DNA of 64,000 bases from an uncultured Anderseniella sp. (GTDB lineage Bacteria > Pseudomonadota > Alphaproteobacteria > Rhizobiales > Aestuariivirgaceae): positions 62,001 through 126,000 of the forward strand of contig CANKYU010000006.1 of the NCBI GenBank assembly GCA_947488295.1, read 5' to 3'. The notes under the pieces are model-generated. The model made no database searches, was not told the DNA's origin, and saw only the letters and a list, made by a program, of their open reading frames with translations. This document shows positions 1-8,844 of this stretch, piece after piece (the stretch's first letter is position 1; every line of letters starts with the position of its first letter). Both the position numbers and the translations under genes were made by a program.

Positions 1-1
1 G

Positions 2-259
2 CTGGAAGAGCAGATCCAGCGCCATCCACCCCCGGCGCCCGGTGGCCGGCGCATCCGCCTGCGTTACATAACCCAGGTGAACGCCCGTCCGCCGACCTTC
101 GTGGCGTTCTGTTCCAATGCGTCGAACATGCCGGAAAGCTACAACCGTTACCTGATCAACGGCCTGCGTGAAGACTTTGGCTTGTGGGGTGTGCCTGTGC
201 GCATCAACCTGCGCGAGGGCAAGAACCCGTATGCGCACAAGGCGAAGAAACAACGCTAG
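2..259 (+). CDS. der: GTPase Der (EngA), C-terminal fragment
   Basis: Only the end of the gene is in the window; the frame is open from base 2. The visible 85 codons match the C-terminal KH-like domain of Der, the double-GTPase ribosome assembly factor that acts on 50S precursors. Recognisable pieces are the 'RYITQV' strand, the 'PPTFVAF' strand and the terminal 'VPVRINLREGKNPY' segment. The G domains lie outside the window. A small hairpin follows the stop codon directly. Confidence 0.93.
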   Translation: MEEQIQRHPPPAPGGRRIRLRYITQVNARPPTFVAFCSNASNMPESYNRYLINGLREDFGLWGVPVRINLREGKNPYAHKAKKQR

Positions 260-273
260 GGTCCTGACCCTAG
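256..273 (+). terminator. Hairpin after der, no U tract
   Basis: A perfect 7-bp stem (CTAGGGT / ACCCTAG) with a 4-nt loop begins in the der stop codon. No T run follows, so it is at best a weak terminator or a transcript-end structure between der and the convergent hydratase gene. Confidence 0.3.
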
Positions 274-288
274 GCGATTGTAACGACT

Positions 289-1050
289 CTATTTGTAACG
301 CGCGCTGACTTCGCCGAGCTCGGCGCAGGTGCTGATGATCTCGTCTTCAGGGTCTACGTAGACCAGCCCGGTTACGACCCCGGTTGTGACCACATCGCCC
401 GCTTTCAGCATAAGGCCGTGAACGTTGAGGTAGTTTGCAAGCCAGGTTAGCGCAATGTCGGGTCCACCCAGCGCGTTGGCGCCGATGCCGTGAGTGGCAG
501 GCTGGTCGTTTCTGGCGACGACAAGCTCCAGTGCCGCATAGCGGCCTGCCGGCAACACTTCATTTGCCGGCCCGAGCACAAATGCATCATTGCACCCGCC
601 GTCAGCGATATTCCACATATTGCCGTCTTCGAGGCCACCCGGCAGCCGCCGGTTGACCAGTTCCAGCGACAGGTGAACCGATGCTGCTGCCGCGAGCACA
701 TCTTCGGCAGAATGTTCGGTGGACCCGGATGGAAGGTCGCGTGCCATGGTAAAGGCAATTTCAGGTTCAACCAGGCGAATGGCTGCCTCGCTTACCGGCA
801 CGTCGCCATCGTCTGGATATGTGCGCTCGGCATAGATCGGGCCAGGGAAGGGGCCGTCTGCGCGCAACATCTCCTGAGCCATCTTGCTGGTGCAGCCGAT
901 CTTCCAGCCGGTTTGTGTCCACCCGGTCAATCGCGCCGCATCACATTGAACCTCGAATGCATGGGCTTCATCCCGCGGCGCATCGCCTGGATAAGTGTTC
1001 AGTTTGCTGCCTTGCGTTCGCGCGTCCGCCAGCGCTTGTGCAATGTTCAT
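289..1050 (-). CDS. 2-keto-4-pentenoate hydratase-like protein (FAH superfamily)
   Basis: 253 aa. The length and pattern match the MhpD-type hydratase branch of the fumarylacetoacetate hydrolase superfamily, which uses Mg/Mn to hydrate or decarboxylate 2-oxo acids in meta-cleavage-type pathways. The acidic metal-binding stretch is visible as 'RLVEPEIAF' near residue 90, preceded by 'GWKIGCTS' near residue 48. The start ATG has a CGGAG ribosome site and lies 4 bp after the SDR stop, so the two are probably co-transcribed. No other aromatic-degradation genes are nearby, so the substrate is unknown. Confidence 0.8.
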   Translation of the reverse strand: MNIAQALADARTQGSKLNTYPGDAPRDEAHAFEVQCDAARLTGWTQTGWKIGCTSKMAQEMLRADGPFPGPIYAERTYPDDGDVPVSEAAIRLVEPEIAFTMARDLPSGSTEHSAEDVLAAAASVHLSLELVNRRLPGGLEDGNMWNIADGGCNDAFVLGPANEVLPAGRYAALELVVARNDQPATHGIGANALGGPDIALTWLANYLNVHGLMLKAGDVVTTGVVTGLVYVDPEDEIISTCAELGEVSARYK

Positions 1051-1054
1051 CGGT

Positions 1055-1786
1055 TCAACTCCGCTGTGTCAGTACGCCGTTCCTGAATTCATGAATGCCA
1101 CCGTTGCCGGTTGCATCCGGGGAGCATAGCGAAATCATCGCGTCCGCCAACTGCTCCGGCGTGGGCAGGGTTGACTGGTCTTCACCGGGCATTGCCTGGC
1201 GCCGCAGTCGCGTGGCAACCGGGCCCGGGTCCAGCAGGTTTGCTGTTGCGTTGGTTGTCTCCAGTTCCGCCGCCCAGGTGCGCACCAGCATGTTCAGCGC
1301 TGCTTTTGAGGCCGCGTAACCGCCCCAGTAGGCCGTTGCCTTGTGATCTGCACCAGAGGTCACAAAGATGGCACGTCCGGCGTCCGACGCCCTGATCAGC
1401 GGTTCCAGGGACCGGATCAGCCGGTAATTCGCCGTTACATTTATGGCCATCAGGTCGTCGAAAGTTTCCGGCTTCAGATGCTGCAGCGGCGTCAGTGCCC
1501 CCAGTATTCCCGCATTTCCGACCAGTATGTCGAGCTTGCCCCAGCGTTCCGCGATGGGGGTGCCCAACCGGTCAATGCCGGCAAAGTCCTTGATATCAAG
1601 CGGCACCAGTGTGGTGCTTCCTCCGCTTGCCTGTATGTCGTCATCAAGTTCTTCAAGCCCGCCCACCGTGCGTGCGGTGGCAATCACATGGGCGCCTTCA
1701 CGCGCAAGTCTCAGGGCAATGGCCCGCCCGATACCCCTGGATGCGCCTGTAACAAGCGCAATGCGCCCAGCCAGTGATTTTGCCAT
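1055..1786 (-). CDS. SDR family NAD(P)-dependent oxidoreductase
   Basis: 243 aa classical short-chain dehydrogenase. The N-terminal cofactor motif 'TGASRGIG', the 'NAG' motif, and the active-site Ser followed by 'YAASK' (YxxxK) are all present, so it should be catalytically competent. I chose the ATG at 1786 because it has an AGGAAG ribosome site 7 nt upstream; the frame continues 7 codons further without one. It lies 49 bp after purF and just before the hydratase gene on the same strand, suggesting a purF-SDR-hydratase transcript. Substrate unknown. Confidence 0.85.
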   Translation of the reverse strand: MAKSLAGRIALVTGASRGIGRAIALRLAREGAHVIATARTVGGLEELDDDIQASGGSTTLVPLDIKDFAGIDRLGTPIAERWGKLDILVGNAGILGALTPLQHLKPETFDDLMAINVTANYRLIRSLEPLIRASDAGRAIFVTSGADHKATAYWGGYAASKAALNMLVRTWAAELETTNATANLLDPGPVATRLRRQAMPGEDQSTLPTPEQLADAMISLCSPDATGNGGIHEFRNGVLTQRS

Positions 1787-1835
1787 GGATCGCTTCCTGA
1801 TCTTCAAATGGGACGTGAAACCCGGCGAGCCCGGT

Positions 1836-3314
1836 TCAACCGGCTTCGGCCAGCAGAGACAACTGATGCGGGTTGCCGCCGTCGCTATAGTCGGTCAACG
1901 CGGTCGGGTAGTCTCCGGTAAAGCAATGATCGGTGAATTGCGGACGCACGGCATCGCGCTTTTCATAGCCGGTTGCGCGGTAGATACCGTCTACCGACAG
2001 GAATGTCAGCGACTGCACACCGATATACTCGCTCATTTCCTCAACTGTGTGGGTTGCTGCGAGCAGGGCCTTCTGCTCCGGCGTATCGATACCGTAAAAA
2101 TCCGGGTGGGTGATGGGAGGCGAGGCGATGGCCATATGGACTTCCTTCGCGCCGGCATCGAACATCATCTGCACGATCTTCACCGATGTTGTGCCGCGTA
2201 CAATGGAATCATCCACCAGCATGACGCGCTTGCCTTCGATCACTGCCCGGTTGGCATTGTGTTTCAGTTTTACGCCGAGTGCCCGGATTTGCTGTGTAGG
2301 CTCAATGAAGGTCCGCCCCACATAGTGATTCCGGATGATGCCGAGTTCAAACGGCACACCGGCTTCCTGTGAGTAGCCGAGTGCTGCCGGAACACCGGAA
2401 TCGGGAACCGGGATCACCACGTCGATGTCCGCACCTGCTTCGCGTGCCAGTTCGCGGCCCATCTCCTTGCGCACCTGATAGACCGAGCGGCCGCCGATAA
2501 CACTGTCGGGACGCGAGAAGTAGATATACTCGAAAATACACGGCCGCGCCTGTTGTGGCGGGAACGGCTTGATGGACTGAACGCCGTCTTCGGTGATGAC
2601 GACAACTTCGCCGTTTTCAATTTCGCGCACAAAGCGGGCACCGATAATGTCCAGTGCGCAGGTCTCACTCGACAAGATGTAGGCACCGTTCAGTTCTCCC
2701 AGAACCAGCGGACGGATGCCGAGCGGGTCCCGCACCCCGATCATTTTCTTTGGAGTTATGCAGACCAGCGAGTAGGCGCCTTCCAACGCCTTGATTGCAT
2801 CGATGAACCGGTCCACCAGATGCCGCTGGCGTGACCGGGCGACCAGATGCAGCACGGCTTCGGTATCCGATGTCGACTGGCAGATCGCACCATCGGCAAT
2901 GAGCGAGCGGCGCAGGGCCAGGCCATTGGTGATGTTGCCATTGTGTGCAACCGCAAAACCGCCGGTGGAAAGTTCTGCGAACATCGGCTGCACATTGCGC
3001 AGCACCTGTTCGCCGGTCGTGGAATACCGGTTATGGCCAACTGCCAGCCGGCCTTTCAGGCGCTTCATGGTGGATGGTTTGGAAAAGGCATCGCCGACCA
3101 GCCCGATCCGGCGTTCAGAGTGAAACCGCTTGCCGTCGTATGACACAATACCGCATGCCTCCTGGCCACGGTGCTGCAGAGCATGCAGGCCAAGTGCGGT
3201 CAGGGCGGATGCATCTTCATGACCGAAGACGCCGAACACACCGCATTCTTCACGCAGGCTGTCGCCGTTCATTTCAAGTTCGAAAGTCAGTCCGTCGTGA
3301 GCGTCCGTCATCAT
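1836..3314 (-). CDS. purF: Amidophosphoribosyltransferase
   Basis: 492 aa; first committed enzyme of purine synthesis (PRPP plus glutamine to phosphoribosylamine). The N-terminal Ntn glutaminase domain begins at Cys24 ('CGVFGVFG') after a propeptide of about 23 residues that would be cleaved. 'HRGQEACGI' follows, and the PRPP-binding loop 'VMLVDDSIVRGTTS' lies in the C-terminal phosphoribosyltransferase domain. The frame extends 55 codons upstream of the two adjacent ATGs at 3314/3311. I use 3314 because it has a purine-rich site (AGAAGGCAGAG) and avoids overlapping cvpA. Confidence 0.96.
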   Translation of the reverse strand: MMTDAHDGLTFELEMNGDSLREECGVFGVFGHEDASALTALGLHALQHRGQEACGIVSYDGKRFHSERRIGLVGDAFSKPSTMKRLKGRLAVGHNRYSTTGEQVLRNVQPMFAELSTGGFAVAHNGNITNGLALRRSLIADGAICQSTSDTEAVLHLVARSRQRHLVDRFIDAIKALEGAYSLVCITPKKMIGVRDPLGIRPLVLGELNGAYILSSETCALDIIGARFVREIENGEVVVITEDGVQSIKPFPPQQARPCIFEYIYFSRPDSVIGGRSVYQVRKEMGRELAREAGADIDVVIPVPDSGVPAALGYSQEAGVPFELGIIRNHYVGRTFIEPTQQIRALGVKLKHNANRAVIEGKRVMLVDDSIVRGTTSVKIVQMMFDAGAKEVHMAIASPPITHPDFYGIDTPEQKALLAATHTVEEMSEYIGVQSLTFLSVDGIYRATGYEKRDAVRPQFTDHCFTGDYPTALTDYSDGGNPHQLSLLAEAG

Positions 3315-3366
3315 GCTCTGCCTTCTAGTGGCCTTTATCCTGGTCCCTGGCCGCAGACTGTACCAT

Positions 3367-4041
3367 TTACTGCTGGCCTTGCGTGCTTTCAATAATCTGG
3401 TCGAGGGTATTACGCTGGTTCGACTGATAACCGGTATTGCCTTCGCCGGTTGAACCGCGGATCGATTCACTGTTTGCACGCGACCCGCCGGAAATCCTGA
3501 TCTTGCCGTTCAGGTCTTCCGCAAGGGCCGGCTGCATCCAGCCAATGGTCAGCATGGTGTCCACAAGGAAAAACGACGAGTTTTCAACCAGCGGCAGCAT
3601 GGCTGCATCACGCAATTCATTCGGCACCTTTTCGCGCGGGATATACCAGACGAAAAGTGTGAACATGATCACCATGAGGGCAAGACCCCGCGTCAGCCCG
3701 TAGAGAAATCCAAGTGTCCGGTCAATTGGGCCTGCGCCGGACTCAAGCAGCGAATCGGACAGTTTCACGGTGATGATAGACAGCACTATCAGCGTCACCA
3801 GGAAAACGATCCCGGCAATCGCGATGATGATCAAGGTGTCGTTGTTGTCCAGGTAAGGCTTCAGCACATCAGTGGCCTGCTGCCGCAATTCAGGAACGGA
3901 AAGCACCAGTGCCGCCGCACCTGCTGCGCCGCCCCAGGCCACGAGTGACATTATTTCGCGGAAAAATCCTCGCATGACTGCCAGAAAACCGGAAATCAAC
4001 ATGATTGAAACCAGTACGACATCGAGCCAGGTGAATGACAT
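3367..4041 (-). CDS. cvpA: CvpA family membrane protein
   Basis: 224 aa with four predicted transmembrane helices in the N-terminal 160 residues and a polar C-terminal tail rich in Ser, Asn and Gln. CvpA proteins are named after colicin V production in E. coli, where cvpA also precedes purF; the molecular role is unsettled. The ATG at 4041 has a GGGGAG site 9 nt upstream, better than the in-frame ATG at 4062. The gene ends 52 bp before purF and is probably co-transcribed with it. Confidence 0.9.
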   Translation of the reverse strand: MSFTWLDVVLVSIMLISGFLAVMRGFFREIMSLVAWGGAAGAAALVLSVPELRQQATDVLKPYLDNNDTLIIIAIAGIVFLVTLIVLSIITVKLSDSLLESGAGPIDRTLGFLYGLTRGLALMVIMFTLFVWYIPREKVPNELRDAAMLPLVENSSFFLVDTMLTIGWMQPALAEDLNGKIRISGGSRANSESIRGSTGEGNTGYQSNQRNTLDQIIESTQGQQ

Positions 4042-4322
4042 GTTCAAAAACTCCCCCGGCATAAGCCGGCGCGGTCAATTCGGCAAACGCACGTCCACAC
4101 AATGCACACTTACAAGACACACCCGCCAACTGTTCAGCAACTCGGGTCTGTGTGACATGGAAGCCTGTCAAAATCAATGTGACAGTGTGGTTACACACAT
4201 CGGAAATTGGATAATCGGCGCACAGCGGTTCAAGATTGTGGCCACACGTCTCCTGAACAACCGGTTTTCCACGACAGGTTCACCGGTTCTGCCGCCGGAT
4301 CCTATATGAAGGGTGGCAAAAC
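4042..4322. other. Intergenic region cvpA-radA
   Basis: About 280 bp without a convincing gene. It must carry the cvpA-purF promoter; a TTGACA hexamer is present on the minus strand near 4170 but no good -10 follows at the right spacing. No terminator was recognised after radA. Confidence 0.5.
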
Positions 4323-5702
4323 CTAGCCTTTGGGAAGCCCTGCAATATAGGCCACAAGGTCGGCCACGCTGGCCATCTGGCGCAAAGCCGGTGCGGCGCG
4401 CTGTTTCATTTCGCCACCGTGCGCGACAATGGCGGTTTCCAGTCCGAGCTTTGCAGCTTCCCTGGCGCGCTGATCGCTCTGGCCAACCGGGCGCAGGGCG
4501 CCTGACAGTGCAATTTCACCGAACAGCGCGCACGATGGCGGTATCACTGCGCCGGTCAGCGATGATACCAGCGCGGCCGCCACCGCCATGTCGGCCGCCG
4601 GTTCCTTGACGCGGATGCCGCCTGCAACGTTCAGATAGACATCCTGCTGGCCGACATTCACCCCGCCATGGGCTTCCAGAACCGCAAGCACCATGGCCAG
4701 GCGATTCTGGTCCCAGCCGACCACGGCGCGCCGCGGTGTGCCAAGCGCTGATGGCGAGACCAGTGCCTGAACCTCCATAAGCAATGGCCTGGTGCCTTCC
4801 ATGCCGGCAAAGATGGCAGATCCCGGTGTCGGCGTTTCGCCGGATCCCATGAAAAGCCGCGACGGATTATCCACTTCAAGCAGCCCGGCATCCGACATCT
4901 CAAACACGCCAATTTCATCGGTTGGGCCAAAACGGTTCTTAACCGCGCGCAGTATCCGGAACTGATGTCCCCGGTCGCCTTCGAAATACAGCACCGTGTC
5001 CACCATGTGTTCAACCACCTTTGGTCCGGCAATCTGGCCGTCCTTGGTGACGTGCCCGACGAGGAGAACCGCCGCTCCTTTCTGCTTGGCAAAGCGGATC
5101 AGCGCTTCTGCCCCGGCGCGGAGTTGCGAGACGGTGCCCGGTGCACTTTCAATCACCGGAGACCACAGGGTCTGGATGGAATCAATCACCACCACGGCAG
5201 GCGGTTCGCCTTCGCTCAAAGTCGCCAGAATATCGGAGACGTTGGTTTCCGCCGCCAGCAGGACAGGGGACTTGCCCATCCCCAGCCGGCGCGCCCGCAG
5301 CCGCACCTGGTCAATCGCTTCCTCGCCGGAAATATATACCGCCTTGTGGCCTGCATTGGCGACGCTTGCCAGCGCCTGGGTCAGAAGGGTCGACTTGCCG
5401 ATCCCCGGATCGCCGCCGATCAGGATGCCTGACCCCGGCACAAAGCCGCCACCGGCTACCCGATCCAGTTCGGCAATGCCGGTCATGATGCGCTCTGGCA
5501 TGGGCGTTTCGCCTTCAAGCCCCACCAGCCGCGTTGCCCGGCCTTTCGGCATGGCGGCACCCTTGGCGCCGGAAACCGGCACTTGCGTCGATGTATCTTC
5601 AGTCAGCGAGTTCCAGTCGCCGCAGTTCTCGCAGCGTCCGGCCCATTTTGAGTATGCAGCGCCACAGCCCTGACAGACGAATCTCAGTGTGATCTTTCCC
5701 AT
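4323..5702 (-). CDS. radA: DNA repair protein RadA
   Basis: 459 aa, normal length. A four-cysteine zinc finger ('CQGCG' and 'CENCG') occupies the first 30 residues. The RecA-like ATPase has Walker A 'GDPGIGKST', the RadA-specific 'KNRFG' motif is present, and the C-terminal part is Lon-protease-like without the catalytic role. RadA promotes branch migration of recombination intermediates. The frame runs upstream of the ATG at 5702, but that ATG has a GGAGTG site and starts at the conserved 'MGKITLRFVCQGCG'. In related genomes radA often lies next to alr; here about 5 kb of other genes separates them. Confidence 0.95.
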   Translation of the reverse strand: MGKITLRFVCQGCGAAYSKWAGRCENCGDWNSLTEDTSTQVPVSGAKGAAMPKGRATRLVGLEGETPMPERIMTGIAELDRVAGGGFVPGSGILIGGDPGIGKSTLLTQALASVANAGHKAVYISGEEAIDQVRLRARRLGMGKSPVLLAAETNVSDILATLSEGEPPAVVVIDSIQTLWSPVIESAPGTVSQLRAGAEALIRFAKQKGAAVLLVGHVTKDGQIAGPKVVEHMVDTVLYFEGDRGHQFRILRAVKNRFGPTDEIGVFEMSDAGLLEVDNPSRLFMGSGETPTPGSAIFAGMEGTRPLLMEVQALVSPSALGTPRRAVVGWDQNRLAMVLAVLEAHGGVNVGQQDVYLNVAGGIRVKEPAADMAVAAALVSSLTGAVIPPSCALFGEIALSGALRPVGQSDQRAREAAKLGLETAIVAHGGEMKQRAAPALRQMASVADLVAYIAGLPKG

Positions 5703-5928
5703 GACACTCCATAGAACAAAAAGAGAACGATGTCGAGCGGGTTTTTGATCCCCCCGCACTACGGCGCATGGCGGCAGCTGAATGGCGGATCACATCTTGC
5801 GGTCACATCGGCGTTATCCGGTCCTGGATTTTCGCAAAGTGAAATGCCCGCATCCGCAGCGCGCAGATGCCCGTTGAACCAGATGCTTGGGACAATTCAA
5901 CCTTTCAGACATACAAGGGACTATTCAC

Positions 5929-6417
5929 ATGACACGTTTTCGCTCGCTTCTCACAGCAACCGCTGTTGCAACTACTCTGGCCTTCGGTGTGGTAAGCGCC
6001 AAGGCTGCGGACATAGTAGATACTGCAGTTGCAGCCGGTTCATTCAATACACTGGTGGCCGCAGTTAAGGCCGCGGGCCTGGTGGACACACTCAAGGGCG
6101 AGGGTCCATTTACCGTGTTCGCGCCAACCGATGAGGCTTTTGCCAAGTTGCCGGCGGGCACCTTGGAAGACCTGCTGAAGCCTGAAAACAAGGAGAAACT
6201 GGTTGGCATCCTCACCTACCATGTTGTACCGGGCAAGGTGATGGCTGCCGATATTGCAGGCAAGGAAACCATGGCAAAGACCGCGCAAGGCACAGAAGCA
6301 AAGATTGTCGCCAATGACACCGGCGTCATGATCGACGGTGCCAAGGTCGTCACGGCAGACGTTGCTGCAGACAACGGCGTTATCCACGTCATCGACAGCG
6401 TGATCCTGCCGAAGTAA
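5929..6417 (+). CDS. Fasciclin (FAS1) domain secreted protein
   Basis: 162 aa. A signal peptide (residues 1 to about 26, ending 'VSAKA') is followed by a single FAS1 domain with the typical 'GPFTVFAPTDEAFAKLP' H1 segment, 'LTYHVVPGK' and the terminal 'NGVIHVIDSVILP' H2 segment. FAS1 proteins are exported adhesion or matrix proteins; bacterial single-domain versions are mostly uncharacterised. The start at 5929 gives the signal peptide its normal length and has an AAGGGA site; an ATG 42 bp upstream lies in the same frame. A GC-rich hairpin follows the gene. Confidence 0.9.
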   Translation: MTRFRSLLTATAVATTLAFGVVSAKAADIVDTAVAAGSFNTLVAAVKAAGLVDTLKGEGPFTVFAPTDEAFAKLPAGTLEDLLKPENKEKLVGILTYHVVPGKVMAADIAGKETMAKTAQGTEAKIVANDTGVMIDGAKVVTADVAADNGVIHVIDSVILPK

Positions 6418-6443
6418 CACTCCAGACTTAAGGTCTGTATCGG

Positions 6444-6477
6444 TGCCCCGGATCGGAAGAAGTTCTGGTCCGGGGCA
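6444..6477 (+). terminator. Hairpin after FAS1 gene
   Basis: A 9-bp inverted repeat (TGCCCCGGA / TCCGGGGCA) with a 16-nt loop starts 26 bp after the FAS1 stop. It is followed by TTGCTATT, a poor U tract. Probable but weak intrinsic terminator. Confidence 0.5.
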
Positions 6478-6651
6478 TTGCTATTGCAAAAATCGTCCTG
6501 TTCCCAAATCGTTTCGGCAGCCTCAGCGCCGATGGTGTCAGTCCTGATGATTTCGCTTTGCCAACTCAACCAGTCGTGAAATATTTCCTGAACACGCGGT
6601 GATCGTTCATCGCCTTGCGTGATTTGAACCTGCTTTGAGCAAGGTGGTGTC

Positions 6652-7500
6652 ATGGCTAATGATGTGTTGGACCTGGTCGATCTGGACAAATATCCCATTC
6701 ATTCACCGTCAAGCGGCAGTTTTCGAACCTTGCTTGCAGAAACACAGGCTCAACTGAGCGATGACGGGTGCGCCGTTTTAAGGGGGTTCGTGCGGGCCGA
6801 CCGGATCGCGGACCTGGTAGACGAAGCTGACCGGGTCGCCGATAAGGGGCATCGCTCGTTCAACCGGACCAATGTGTATTTTACCACGGACAATCCGGAC
6901 TATCCCGACAATCACCCGCTGAGACGGTTTTTTGACCGCTCCAATTCGTTTGTTCCTGCAGATAATTTCGGGCCTGAGAGCCAAGTCAGAAGTATTTATG
7001 GGTGGCCGCAGTTTTCGTCATTTGTACAGCAGGCACTGGGCGAAGACCGCTTCTTTCGATATGCCGACCCGCTCGCTGATGTCATCATAAATGTCGCTGA
7101 GGAAGGCGCCGGATTCCCATGGCATTTCGATACCAACAATTTCACCGTAACCCTGGCGATCCAGAATGCCGAGCAGGGTGGGGAATTCGAATATTGCCCC
7201 AATGTGCGAACCCCGGATGATGAGAACTATTCAGGCGTGGAAGCGGTGCTGGATGAACAAAGCTCAACGGTCAAGACACTGGTCCTGCAACCGGGTGATC
7301 TGCAGATTTTCAAGGGTCGGTATTCGCTGCATCGCGTTTGCCCGTTATCGGGACCGCTCAGGCGCTACGTTGCGATTTATTCTTTTGTTGAAGAACCGGC
7401 CATGGTTGGCAGCCCGGAACGAACCCGGCAATTGTACGGCCGTGTGCTGCCGATCCATGTCGAAAGAGCTGGCATGCGTGGTGACATATTGGTCGACTGA
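6652..7500 (+). CDS. HalD/BesD-like Fe(II)/2-oxoglutarate-dependent oxygenase
   Basis: 282 aa. The fold and motifs resemble the HalD/BesD family of non-heme iron enzymes that act on free amino acids. The iron-binding facial triad is visible: His158 and Asp160 in 'WHFDTNNFTVTLAIQ', His227 in 'GRYSLHRV', and a likely 2-oxoglutarate-binding Arg at 237/238. Known halogenases of this family have Gly where this protein has Asp160, so hydroxylation is more likely than chlorination. That is an inference from the triad. An AAGGTGG site precedes the ATG. The next gene on the strand is an MFS transporter, possibly an exporter of the product. Confidence 0.72.
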   Translation: MANDVLDLVDLDKYPIHSPSSGSFRTLLAETQAQLSDDGCAVLRGFVRADRIADLVDEADRVADKGHRSFNRTNVYFTTDNPDYPDNHPLRRFFDRSNSFVPADNFGPESQVRSIYGWPQFSSFVQQALGEDRFFRYADPLADVIINVAEEGAGFPWHFDTNNFTVTLAIQNAEQGGEFEYCPNVRTPDDENYSGVEAVLDEQSSTVKTLVLQPGDLQIFKGRYSLHRVCPLSGPLRRYVAIYSFVEEPAMVGSPERTRQLYGRVLPIHVERAGMRGDILVD

Positions 7501-7619
7501 AGCTGTTGATGCGACATAGGTTGAACCCTGTGTGCGGGCACATTTCAGAATGGCACGATCCCGCAATTCTCTGAAAAGACTACCAACAAAGCCTTCGTGA
7601 TCGCGATCGGAGATAAAGC

Positions 7620-8825
7620 TTGAGCGATACCAAAGATCAAGACTTGCTGGAGAAATCGGCACCGGCGCTTTGGGCCTTGTCACTGTGTATGTTCACCGTC
7701 GGAACAAGCTCACTGATAGTATTGGGTATTGGTCAGGAGGTAACCAACTCATTCAGTCTTCCACCAGGTGCAGCCGGTTGGCTCATGACGGTTTTCGCTG
7801 GCATATTCGCCGTTTCGGCCCCAATGGCGCAGTTGTTTTTTGCCAGGCGCATCTCCCAACTCAAACTTGTATGTACGGGTTTGTTGTTGCTTGCTGCCGG
7901 GCTGCTTTGGGCGTCTTTGGCAGCTGGCTATTCCGGACTTTTAGGCGCGCGGGCGTGCATGGCGTTGGGCGGCGCGCTGATAGCACCCGCCAGTGCTGCT
8001 TTGGCTGTCCGCTTAAGTTCACCCGGCTACAAGACACATGCTCTGGCGATCGTCTTTGCAGGCTTTACACTCGCCAGTGTTGTTGGAGTGCCTCTTGGGA
8101 CATGGCTGGGCATTACGCTGGGATGGCGCGGCACAATGGCGGCAATTGCCTGTCTGACCCTGATTGCTCTGGCGATTGTCATGGTCTGCTTCAGGTCGTT
8201 GAGGCAGGGCAATGTTGCAGATCACGATGGTAAGGTGTCCCTGCAACGCTCGACCAGGATTGCTGCCATTGCGATTCTGGCAACCAACGCTGGCGTTCTG
8301 GGGACACAATTCACGATCTACGCCGTAATGGCGGCACTTCTGGTCGAGGATTTTGGCCTGGCATCGAATGCCTTGCCCCTTGCAATGCTTTTCTTCGGCA
8401 TAGCAGGAGTTGCCGGCAATATGGTTTCCGGAATTTGGGCGGATCGTGTGGGGGTTCCGGCGGTGATCTGGTTCAGTCTTGCAGGGCTCGGCTTGATGAT
8501 AGCCTTACTTCTTGTTGATCTGGGTCCGGTTTTTGCCTGTTCTTTGCTTGCCGGTTGCGCCTTTTGCGGCACATTGTTCACTGCGCCTCAACAGTCAAGA
8601 CTGACAACAGTTGTTCCTGTAAGGTTTCACGGTCTGGCGCTCGCTCTGAATACATCTGCCAGCTACATTGGCATTGCGGCAGGTTCAACAGCGGCCAGCT
8701 TGCTCTATGCAGCCTTTGGGGCGGGCGCATTGCCGGCAGGCGCACTTGCATTGTTGGCGCTGGCTGTTGTTTCAAACCTTGGCGCCAACTCAGGAGCCCA
8801 TCCGGCAAGTTCATCCCGACTGTGA
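7620..8825 (+). CDS. MFS transporter
   Basis: 401 aa with about 12 hydrophobic helices, typical of major facilitator drug- or metabolite-efflux carriers of the arabinose-exporter/Bcr type. The start is a TTG at 7620 with GGAG 8 nt upstream, giving 'MSDTKDQDLL'; the next in-frame ATG would remove part of helix 1. It lies about 120 bp after the oxygenase gene on the same strand and may be co-expressed with it. Substrate unknown; amino acid or modified amino acid export is only a guess from the neighbour. Confidence 0.82.
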   Translation: MSDTKDQDLLEKSAPALWALSLCMFTVGTSSLIVLGIGQEVTNSFSLPPGAAGWLMTVFAGIFAVSAPMAQLFFARRISQLKLVCTGLLLLAAGLLWASLAAGYSGLLGARACMALGGALIAPASAALAVRLSSPGYKTHALAIVFAGFTLASVVGVPLGTWLGITLGWRGTMAAIACLTLIALAIVMVCFRSLRQGNVADHDGKVSLQRSTRIAAIAILATNAGVLGTQFTIYAVMAALLVEDFGLASNALPLAMLFFGIAGVAGNMVSGIWADRVGVPAVIWFSLAGLGLMIALLLVDLGPVFACSLLAGCAFCGTLFTAPQQSRLTTVVPVRFHGLALALNTSASYIGIAAGSTAASLLYAAFGAGALPAGALALLALAVVSNLGANSGAHPASSSRL

Positions 8826-8844
8826 AGCAATCGGCGCGGCTTGT

